A DNA stretch of 64,000 nucleotides, taken from positions 593,570-657,569 of the forward strand of contig JACTAT010000223.1 in assembly GCA_014526335.1 (NCBI GenBank), read 5' to 3'. Each line of letters opens with the position of its first letter. Position 1 is the first letter of the stretch. Shown in pieces: positions 55,838-64,000 of this stretch. The stretch is from Chrysaora quinquecirrha (Eukaryota > Cnidaria > Scyphozoa > Semaeostomeae > Pelagiidae). Under the pieces are notes generated by a model that was not told the DNA's origin, did not search any database, and worked only from the letters and a program-made list of their open reading frames with translations. The translations under genes and the position numbers were made by a program.

Positions 55838-57464
55838 TTGCGTTTAGCAGCACATAATGTCGTTTCTTTACGCAAACATAACCATGCAGTAGAACTAATC
55901 ATAAATAGTCATAACATACAAATATTAGGTTTAAACGAAACTAGGCTAAGCAACAACATAAGCGATTCAGAGGCGGAGCTAGATGGTTTCGATGTTCACC
56001 GCAAGGATAGAGATATAAACGGCGGTGGTGTTGCGCTGTATGTGAACTCCAACATTAACCATAAACGTAGGTAAGATATTGATAATGAGCAATTAGAAAT
56101 CGCAGCCATAGAGGTCACTCCAACTCAAGCTAAGAGCTTTATAGTGATATGTTGGTACAGGCCCCCAACTTCGGGAGAAGACAAGGAGAGTTTCATGGCA
56201 TTGAGAAGCCTCCTCTCCACCGTTGATGCAGAGGGTAAAGAAATTATCTTAATTGGTGACACGAATTGTGACTTAAGAAACCCAAAAGATAGGTGCACCA
56301 GAAGTTTAAAGTCAATTTACACCGAGTTCCAACTCGAGCAGCAAATAAGTGAATACACAAGGGTAGCTGCAAAGAGAAGGATGGTGTTCCCCATATCCCT
56401 AAATCGCTAATAGATCACTTTGCTACTAATCGCCCAACTTACATACTAGCAGCAAAAGTGCTAAAGCAAAGCATGGTGGATCACTACCCCATTTTTGCAA
56501 TTAGAAAGCTAAATGCAAAAAGACCCTCAGGTGAACATAAGAAAGTAGTCCAGACACGCAATCTTAGAAATTATGATAAAAACCAATTTTTGGAGGATTT
56601 ATCCACTATTGACTGGGAAGAGACTTTTGCCCCTGTTGATGGTGACCCAAACCTCATGGCTTCGGTTTTTAACAACGTTATATCTTGTTTCTTAGATACG
56701 CATGCGCCAATAAAGCAGAGGAAGGTCACAAGTAACCACGCTCCCTGGATAACATCAAACCTTAAAAACCTAATGAAAGAGAGAGATGAAGCTAAAAAGA
56801 AATCTCAGAAAGATGCTTCCTATTGGTCAGTCTATAAAAAAATAAGGAACAAAGTTACTTGGAAACTTTGTGAAAGAGTTAGGGAATATTACAACAACCT
56901 GATAGAGGATACCCAGAACAACCCTAAAGCTATGTGGAAAACAATAAATAAAGTTTTACATAGGAACTCAAATCACACCAATACCCAAAGTGTCTTTTTC
57001 AAGGTACTGAACTCAAATCATCCGCTCAAATTTCTGAAGCCTTTGATAGACACTTCACTACGGTTGGGCCTAAGTTAGCAGATAAAATCAAAGGACAGCC
57101 ATCGGATGATCCCTTACAGTACCTAGATGATAGATCCAATTCCAATGAATTCCAACTTTAGAAAATAAGCGTAGAGTACACTAAGGGTGCTTTAAAGGCA
57201 TTGGATAGCTCGAAATCTCCAGAATCCCTGTCAAAGTCCTAAAAGATGCATTGGATATAGTAGCATTGCCTTTAACATTGATATACAATGCATCTATAGA
57301 AAAGGGAATTTTTCCTCAGTCCTGGAAAATAGCTCGAGGAACACCTGTTTACAAGGCCGGTAATAAAACACATGTAAACAATTATCGACCTATTTCGGTT
57401 CTCTCAGTTGTATGAAGAATTCTAGAAAAGGTTGTTCACGATCAACTGATGGAGTATCTTAAAG
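55838..57464 (+). pseudogene. LINE ORF2: apurinic endonuclease, linker, start of RT
   Basis: Endonuclease signs: LRLAAHNVVSLRKH (N of the first block), ILGLNETRLS (catalytic E), GGGVALYVNSN, ICWYRPPTSGED, LIGDTNCDLRN (D-x-N), then after a frame change LIDHFATN and MVDHYPIFAIRK (D-H). The linker has NHAPWITSNLKNLMKERDEA and AMWKTINKVL. RT motif 0/1 follows in broken frames: VKVLKDALD, GTPVYKAGNK, NYRPISVLSV. Stops and frame changes near 56072, 56410, 57075, 57160 and 57413. Nothing after motif 1 remains. Confidence 0.85.
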
Positions 57465-57722
57465 TATTATTATTTATTATTATTATTATTAAATTCTTTA
57501 AAGTTGGTTTTAAAAATAGCTCTGGTTTAAGAGCTAATGAAGACCAACTATTTAACAAAAAAAAGAAAAACTAAATTACATTTCATAAATACTTAGCTAA
57601 AAGATACCCTATTTCAACACCATTTACAAATTTTGCAACAGCAGCTCTCTCCATTCCATTTTTATGTTTGAAGAATTCAAACATTATGCAGGGGTTTTCG
57701 GCAAACCGGAAGAAATAGACCT

Positions 57723-57759
57723 AGATAGATAGATAGATAGATAGATAGAGAGATAGATA
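57723..57759. repeat. (GATA)n microsatellite
   Basis: About nine units of GATA with one GAGA interruption. Confidence 0.95.
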
Positions 57760-57959
57760 CCTATGAATCAGGAATGTGGTAACAAAAGATTGGAATTTCT
57801 ATTCTCTGTGCACACAATCTAAACAATGATTGAGTTAATTAATTATTTTAATTGCAATTCAAATGCATACAATAAAAACAATCGAAGAGGTTGTTCCGAG
57901 TCTTCGAAATTTGGCATGAGTTTGAACAACAAACTCATTAGGAAACCATTAGCCAGCAT

Positions 57960-58290
57960 GCGCTAAAATCTGGAACAGAAAAGCTGGGAACTCGTGGAAT
58001 GAGTAGGAAAAAACGGAACTGAATGGAACCATTGTAACATGCTGAAACAAAGTGGGAATAACTTGGAATCGGGGGGACAAATGGGACGAAGTAGAAATAG
58101 GTGGGAATAAATGAAAACGAGAGGTGACAAGATGGAACAAACAGGGAATCACTGAAGAAGATGAAGGAACAACTCAGAGAAAAGGAAATTACCGTAAACA
58201 AGCGAGAGCAAATTGAAACTAAATGGGGATCAATGACGATTGCGGGGAAAGCAGGAACAAAGCCTGAAACAGCTAGAATCACAGGGAACA
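57960..58290. repeat. Purine-rich degenerate minisatellite
   Basis: The plus strand is strongly G/A-biased with recurring GGGAA(C/T)AA and TGGAAC words about every 10-25 bp. The minus-strand ORF across it (58291-57938) is a by-product of the low T content on the plus strand. Confidence 0.6.
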
Positions 58291-58366
58291 ATTGTGGAGA
58301 TTAATCCACACTGAAAGCTGCAAGCCAATAGGCTTATCTCAGGCTGATCTGCGCTGATCTCATTCT

Positions 58367-60575
58367 TCAAACATGGCTAATGGGTACCTTTAATTTTATG
58401 CTTGTTTTGAAGGAACAGACGGAGGTGGCAATTTTGGTATCATTTGGTAGGGAATTCCATAAGATGCTGCCACAAAAAGATATACTATCCTTGCCATATG
58501 CAGTTGTTTTCGTTTGGGGCAACATCAACAGATTCTTAGGTCTTAAATTATAATTAATGTCCTTCTTGTGGAACATATCCCACAAAAATGAAGGATTTTG
58601 TTTTGTTAAGCTGCTATAAACCTCGAGCATTAACTTTGATGAATAGTGCACTCCTTTCTTTTTTGTAACAACTCATCAAACGAGGATGTAAAATCGTTGA
58701 AAAGAATTCGAAGTGCTCTCTTATGAGTACGATTTAAATCGTTATTGGCAACTTTTCCACAAAACATCCATATCAATGGACAGTAATTAAACTGAAAGAT
58801 TACGAATGAGTTGTAAAGTAAAAGAGATTGTTTCTTATCCAAATAATTTGAGACTCTAGAGAAAGCACTGATCTTGTTATTTGCTTTTTGACATAATTTT
58901 GCCACATGCTGGTCGTAATTTCAGTCTCTAGTCTATAGTAATCCCCAATAACTTTACACTATTGACAACATCAATGGATACATTCCCAATATCAAGGACT
59001 ATACTATCATTTGTCTTCAAACCGAGTAGCATATCGAATAGCAATTTTTGATGGATTTGCAACCATTTGATTTATTTTGAACCAAGAAATTGCTTGCGAC
59101 ATATCTTGTTCAAGGTTTGAAGCAACATTTTCAAAAGTGTCTTCACAAGAAAAAATGGTATTATCATCAGCAAAGTTGCACACCTCCGAATGTTCGACGA
59201 TGTAGATAAAATCGTTGAGAAAAATATTAAACAGTAATGGCCCTAGCACAGAACCTTGAGGGACACCAGCCTTTGTTTATAACCATTCACTGTATGTTGA
59301 GCCGATTTTTACTCTCTGTTGTCTATCTGAGAGATAATTTGCTATTAATCTGAGGCCCTGCAGGCCAAAACCATACGCATTTAATTTGGCAATGAGTAGG
59401 TCGTGTGGTATACAGCCGAATGCCTTTGATAAATCCATCAGAATCATACCTGCAACGCCTCTCTTATCTAATGTTTTACGAATAATTTCAATGAGGCGAA
59501 TAAGTGCATGTTGTGCACTATGTCCTTTCCTATAAGCACAAAGGAGATTAGATATCCTAGTGGTTATAAAGGAATTGATATGTTGAGCTATCAAGCACTC
59601 GAATACTTTGGACATGGCTGTTGCTACACTTATTGGTCTATAATTAACTTTACAGGTGGAATCAAAACTCTTATACAACGCTGATACGTCCACGGCCTTA
59701 AGTGGGTTGGGGAACTCACCAGTGAATAGCATCGTATTGAAATATTTAGTTATTTCGATGTGACATAAACCTGATATTAGTTTGAGGATATCAATTGAAA
59801 TGCACCCACTAGTTTTCTTCCAATTGTCTAGGTTACTTATTTCATTCCAGACATCATTAGGGCAAACAGGATTAAACTCAAACGTCTTGTTATTACAATA
59901 ATGTTATTTTTAATCAACTTTACACCGGGATGGTTGTCGTATTTTTTGATGGCCTTTAAAACAGGGTCCTGCAGTGGGACATACGAGGGAAGATTTACAG
60001 GAACCTCAATGGGCAGTGTGTCAGTGATACTGTGTGTCAAACATTCTGCTACCTGTTTGTTTGCCACAGACGAGTCTAGAACCATTTTCAACAAGAATAA
60101 TCTTATCTTGACTATTTGATGATTTGCTGGAAAGTAGCGGCTTAAAAGTTTTCCAGAAACGTTTATCACTACCAAAAGCTGCGGGATCTAAACTTTGATA
60201 AAATCTCTTCTTAGCAGCTCTATTAAGTTTAACAATTTTATTCCTTTGCCTCCTATATTTAAGAGTGTCTTCCTCCTTATGCGTTTTATTGGCGATATTT
60301 TTTAACCAGGATCTTTACATGATTTCTTTTCTCATCTCTTTTGAGACATGTGGTTTATTATTGCCTATAACAGTTGCCTTCTTATATGGTGCGTGTTTGT
60401 CTAATGCTTTTTCAACTAGCCCTTCAAATTCATTATAATTCACAGGAATCTTTGAACAAAAAGCACTTGAGAGGTCTGCTAGGAAATCTGTCTCAGAAAA
60501 TTTTTTGTAGTCTCTATATTTTATAATCTTTGGTGGTAGCTTAGTATAAGTTGTTTTTAGTCTAGTATAAATCAT
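58367..60575 (-). pseudogene. LINE ORF2: linker, reverse transcriptase and C-terminus
   Basis: In transcription order: ORF 60575-60315 (YRDYKKFSETDFLADL, KPHVSKEMRKEIM), linker frames to 59837 (NDVWNEI-like end), ORF 59732-59277 with NYRPISVATAM, RKGHSAQHALIRL and MDLSKAFGCIPHDL (motif A; the second Asp of AFD is Gly), a stop, then 59249-59007 with GPLLFNIFLNDF and NFADDNTIF (catalytic D-D). ORF 58905-58630 (FNYCPLIWMFCGK, RALRILFNDF) and ORF 58651-58367 (LRPKNLLMLPQTKT, WNSLPND) form the thumb and the C-terminal domain. Breaks near 59835, 59275, 59000-58920 and 58640. It is dead as sequenced. Confidence 0.87.
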
Positions 60576-60779
60576 GTGATGGAAGTCACTGAATCACGTC
60601 TCGAATGTTTGGCTCCCAAAAAAGCTGTGTTTACTATTAGTTAACATAAGATAAATACATTTGCCTTGTGGACTTTTTAAACATGTAGGTGATCTAATCA
60701 TACTAAATAATGAATATTGCTGTAATAATGACTTCATTGCAGGTCACCAAATATCAACATGTTTCCTATAGACTTTGTG

Positions 60780-61330
60780 TGAAAGTCTATTATCCGTTCA
60801 AGGTTGCATATAAAATACTTATTATCCTGAGAAGGAGGTCTATATGCTCGGAGTAATAAACCATTTTGTTTTCTTTAAATTCAGCTCAATTGGTAGTACT
60901 TGGATATCACGTGGAATATCTATTCCTGTTAATAATCTGCTAGGTATTTGGTCATTGATATAAACTAATAACCCCCCTGAGTTATTCGATACATCTTACC
61001 TATAAGGCTGTTTAAATGCGGGTATTTTAAACTGGTGATTTTCAAATGTCCCATCTAATTTAGTCTCAGCAATGACTAAGACATCAACGTGTTTCTCGAT
61101 AATACTAGTAAAGTTCTCAAATTTATTTCGTATCAAATTTATGTTCAAGTAACTGATAACAACGTTTTGGGGGTATTTCATTCGCAATTCTTTGATTCGA
61201 TCACCAAAAAATTGTTCTTCCTGTTCATACCCAGCCTCAGGATTATGGGCTGGATATGAAATATTTGGGCAATATGTATTACTGCACTCAGAATCGTCCC
61301 CAGCAGTGACATCATTTATCATAAAGTTTG
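60780..61330 (-). pseudogene. LINE apurinic endonuclease domain
   Basis: ORF 61322-60996 ends in the endonuclease start: VVISYLNINLIRNKFENF (N), VLVIAETKLDGTF (catalytic E), KIPAFKQPYR. Continuing in other frames to about 60780 are NNSGGLLVYIN, RDIQVLPIEL and YRPPSQDNK. An indel near 60995 breaks it. The stretch before the endonuclease (HNPEAGYEQEEQFFGDRIKE) is the short N-terminal part of ORF2. Confidence 0.83.
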
Positions 61331-61349
61331 GAGGAGAGGAGTTGTTGCT

Positions 61350-61660
61350 TCAGTCGTTGCGATTAATTACTTGTAAAAGATTTTTTGCAAAGGCAGCATT
61401 GCCTCTAAGATTTAAATGCAGACTTTTTTGTCCTAAACAAGAATTATCTACGTTAGAATTATTAAAAAAGTCTACCTTCTGCTCAACACAAACCGCTTTT
61501 ATTTGAGCCGGTGTGGCGCGGAGCGAAGTAAAATAGAGAAATGAGTAAAATATAGAAATAGATATGACGTAAAATACAGAAATCCTATATACTGCTGCAG
61601 AAATGCTAAAAATCGATTTTAAACATTTTATTGCAACACAAATACATTTGAAAGTCAATA
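61350..61660 (-). pseudogene. End of LINE ORF1, SGNH hydrolase C-terminal block
   Basis: The minus strand near 61500-61370 reads KVDFFNNSNVDNS and SLHLNLRGNAAFAKNLLQVI, the last SGNH block where H of LHLN is the catalytic His. The upstream part of the ORF, to 61658, is hydrophobic and does not resemble ORF1, so the 5' end of the element is probably near 61510. Confidence 0.65.
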
Positions 61661-62645
61661 CAAATCAAGTTTCTGCGATTTATTGCTTCTCATCTTCATA
61701 TTACTCATTTGTTTTTTTCAGGCTCAACATTTCAGCTAGGCCAACCGGCCAAACCAGATGAAACTTTGAAACGAGGCAGCGAAAAAGAAAAGTCCACGCA
61801 GAAAGCGCGCTGAGACACGAAAGGCGGTTGAAAACAAAGAATGAGGAACAAATTTGTGCTGACGTAATATTATGTGAAAAACGTTTGGACGTATACTAGA
61901 GTAACTGTTATTAGAGTTTTCAGAAATCCGTGTGACGAATGATTTAAATCGAATTGATGAATTTTGACAAAGTTAGATTGAAGCCCATCTCTTCATCGTT
62001 TTACTTCTGATGTCATAGTTGATAGAAAACATATTGGCGTAAAATAGAGAAATTGTAACTTTTACTTTTCTAACCTCATTTAATCAATTGAAGAAATCCA
62101 GAAGATCAAATAGAATAGGAAACAAAGGTGAATTGAAGCAAATCTCTTTGTATTTTTTTGCTTCTGACGTCATGGTTTGGAAAAACACACAGGCATGAAA
62201 TAGAGAAATTTTAACTTTTACTTTTCTAACCTCATTTAATCAATTGAATAAATGCAGAAGATCAAATAGAATAGGAAACAAAGGTGAATTTAAGTCAATC
62301 TTTTTATATATTTTTTATCTATCAATGACGCCATTTTTCCTGCCTCTTTTCCATGTTCCAAGAACATGGTAGTCTTTCACTCATTCATTTCGTGTCTGCA
62401 GTACCTTCAAACTTATCTGGACGTACTGCTGGATAAAGAACGGAACGTTTGCTGTTTAATATTTGCGCATTGTTGAACATCCAAGCGGGAAATAAATAAA
62501 GTAGTAAGGTGTTGCTTCTTGTAATAAACAAACACCACGATTTAATCTTATGCGAGGTTGCGCATTCACCTCGCCACGTGCGCTTACGTCTTCGTCCTTG
62601 GAGAAGACACTGCAAAGATTTATCTTGGCAGCATCAATTTAAAGC
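61661..62645. other. Non-coding region upstream of the last gene
   Basis: Contains GTAAAATAGAGAAAT words at 61520-61580, the 156-bp tandem repeat (61950-62335), and, near 62560-62640, a GC-richer stretch that would be the first exon's 5' UTR. Confidence 0.5.
61950..62335. repeat. Tandem repeat, period about 156 bp, 2.4 copies
   Basis: AACTTTTACTTTTCTAACCT starts at 62057 and again at 62213; about 120 bp after each are nearly identical, and a partial third copy precedes (GAAGCCCATCTCTTC... at 61980). Confidence 0.85.
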
Positions 62646-64000
62646 ATGGTAAGACAGCTTATTTTAAATTTTAAATTCATTGTCCTGGATAATACAGCCT
62701 AGATAAAATCCAAAATCTAATACTTCGAAATCTTATGCACGTGGGACTTTAAAATTCCCATGCTAGAACCGGGTATGTCGCAATCCTCTGTGAATGACAT
62801 TGTCTAGATGTAAAGAAACCCATAAACTGTCAACACATAGCAATTAAAGTTAATTCGGTCATAGTTTTGCAACGATCATTTTCATGTTGACGTCTTTGAC
62901 CCAGGAAAACTAATCATATCATAGAAAGAAAATGAAAACTGATGATGTAGACAATGTTAAGGAGAATACAGTCAGTAGTTAGTCATTCGTGCAGTGAAAA
63001 AGTTATGGCGACGTGCACTGTACTAACTGCGTAGCTCAATTGTCGCTCGTTTTTTATCTTGTAGAATGAAGAAATCGCAAGAAAGAAAATGAAAGCTGAT
63101 GATGTAGACAATGTAAATGAGAATACAGTAAGTAGAAGTAATAAGTCATTGGTATAGTGGAATAGTTATCGCGACGTCTGTCATATTTTGAATATTTTCT
63201 TAGGTTGATTTCTGGATTTCTTATTTTCTTAGGTTGTTGTTTAGATGCTTGTATATTTGCTTGTGAATGTCAATAGAATTATTCTTATCGGTAATCTTTC
63301 TTTAGGCTACAGCTACAGTGGTTACAGATAATGAAGACGGAGTTGATGATAATGTGCAGCATGTAATGTCGAGTGGTAACTTGCAGTTACCAAGAATAGA
63401 TTACCCTTCTGAGATACAACAGTACTGCATTGCAACTGAAAATCTAACCATGGAACGCAACTTCCCTGTTACAATTCTATGTGATCCTGTTCTGTTAGAA
63501 GCTAAAGACTACCGACAGCGTAGTTAAGTCGACGGTAATCAGTTGTGTGTTGGAATTGGAGATAGTTTCTTTGATTTGAAGGGGATCAATCATTGTTTAA
63601 AATTGCATCAGCTCATGAAAAGACGAGAAGATATTGCTGCGAAACGTACATGGTTCATTCGCGTTTCACGTAATTTACAGCAACCCGAGGGCACCCCGAG
63701 CCTTGATAAAACTGCAGCTATTAATCTTCTCAAGGCAATCCACGAAGATTCAAAAACAGGAAGACAATGCCACTTGGAAGCATTAATTGGAAATAGGTGG
63801 ATAAACGGTGCTATCATTGTTAGCATGATCTCCATTCTAAATTGTCAATCAAAGGACACATTTGCATTCAATTTCAATGTGAGGGAAAGCCTAGAAAAAA
63901 TACCATCCGTAGCTTACAGAGCTTTCAAGAGGAAATTGTCTACTAGCTTGCCAAAAAGGCTTGTTTTCTCCATTCATATAAGCATGTTTGGGGAGAAGAC
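62646..64000 (+). CDS. Multi-exon gene of unknown family, possible Ulp1-type protease, runs off the window
   Basis: Exon 1 supplies only the ATG (62646-62648) before a GTAAGA donor. Exon 2 is 63065-63127 (NEEIARKKMKADDVDNVNEN) and exon 3 starts at 63306 (ATATVVTDNEDGVDDNVQ). All join in phase 0 with GT-AG borders. The frame then runs to the window end with a single TAA at 63525-63527. The N-terminus is acidic and charged. Later parts read DPVLLEAKDYRQR, CVGIGDSFFDL, KRTWFIRVSRNL and NRWINGAIIVSMISIL; the last resembles the W-L-N-D-x-x-I start of Ulp1/C48 cysteine proteases, which accompany several transposon families. The catalytic His, Asp and Cys would lie beyond 64000. The TAA may be a true nonsense codon, a readthrough site or an error. 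Confidence 0.55.
62925..63040 (+). repeat. Duplicated copy of exon 2 and its donor-side intron
   Basis: 62925-63040 resembles 63082-63197 (offset 157 bp): AAAGAAAATGAAAACTGATG versus AAAGAAAATGAAAGCTGATG, with donor GTCAGT versus GTAAGT. The first copy is 46 bp, not a multiple of three, so it would shift the frame if spliced in. Confidence 0.7.

Larger units (their letters stand above)
54576..57464 (+). mobile_element. CR1/L2-like LINE, plus strand, truncated in RT by another LINE
   Basis: The order is ORF1 (54580-55740, coiled coil and SGNH domain), then ORF2 with apurinic endonuclease (55838-56520), linker (56520-57060) and the first RT motifs (NNYRPISVLSVV near 57387). RT is cut at 57464 by the (ATT)n tail of the oppositely oriented LINE at 57465-61660. 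Several stops. The 5' end touches the GGGGTCT block. Confidence 0.85.
57465..61660 (-). mobile_element. CR1/L2-like LINE, minus strand, nearly full ORF2, inserted in the preceding LINE
   Basis: The 3' tail is an (ATT/AAT)n run at 57465-57492. Non-coding 3' sequence with a GATA microsatellite and a purine-rich tract runs to 58366. RT C-terminus, RT core, linker and endonuclease follow up to about 61320, and the last part of an SGNH-bearing ORF1 up to 61660. The RT motif C FADD is intact. Whether 57493-58366 is all LINE 3' UTR is uncertain. Confidence 0.8.

Noticed and set aside
57938..58291. 117-codon minus-strand ORF
   Set aside because: It follows the purine-rich plus-strand tract; its F/S/P-rich translation is a composition effect and matches no family.
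62385..62615. 76-codon minus-strand ORF before the last gene
   Set aside because: Antisense to the presumed first exon and 5' UTR; no similarity.

Overview
The window is metazoan DNA, AT-rich, with GT-AG introns, and almost all of it is transposable elements or their remains. The repertoire suggests a cnidarian or another early-branching invertebrate: CR1/L2-like LINEs carrying SGNH domains, THAP transposases paired with YqaJ nucleases, a Maverick/Polinton-type polymerase, KDZ, piggyBac, hAT, Copia and Gypsy pieces, and a P2X7-like zinc-binding domain. That placement is inference; no ordinary housekeeping gene is visible. No rRNA, tRNA or CRISPR array was recognised.

Region by region. 1-3.15 kb: a minus-strand LINE with an ORF bearing a 2A-like motif, an SGNH-type ORF1 and a broken ORF2. 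3.15-8.1 kb: a decayed plus-strand gene for an XPG/PIN-like protein, into which a 3585-bp element with about 440-bp TIRs has inserted (AGT target duplication); that element carries a decayed gene of the same family. 8.1-12.7 kb: a Gypsy 3' half whose integrase is split by a Copia element (5-bp duplication CGTTT). 12.8-14.2 kb: two promoter-like blocks with heat-shock-element arrays. 14.2-25.2 kb: a Maverick-type DNA polymerase gene split by an ISL2EU-like element (14334-18354, AT duplication) and, directly after YMDT of motif C, by a LINE that itself holds piggyBac and KDZ pieces. 25.2-27.7 kb: Gypsy-like fragments and a 121-bp foldback. 27.7-30.9 kb: no recognisable gene. 31-39 kb: a hAT remnant, then a P2X7-like gene split by a 6127-bp Academ-like element (CTT duplication). 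39.3-43.5 kb: a nine-exon THAP transposase gene. 44-53.4 kb: a divergent pair, a SAM-domain gene (minus) and a large DDE-like gene (plus), the SAM gene being split by a second ISL2EU-like element. 53.5-54.1 kb: a MITE. 54.5-61.7 kb: two LINEs, the second inserted in the first. 61.7-64 kb: a tandem repeat and the start of a multi-exon gene running off the window.

The clearest results are nested insertions whose boundaries are fixed because removing the insert plus one copy of the target duplication restores a reading frame. The two TIR elements carrying XPG/PIN-like genes share TAG termini, 3-bp duplications and TGACGTCA sites in the TIRs. The SAM plus DDE-like pair is the best candidate for an undescribed mobile system. 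Many frame breaks lie in homopolymer runs, so some may be assembly errors rather than decay.
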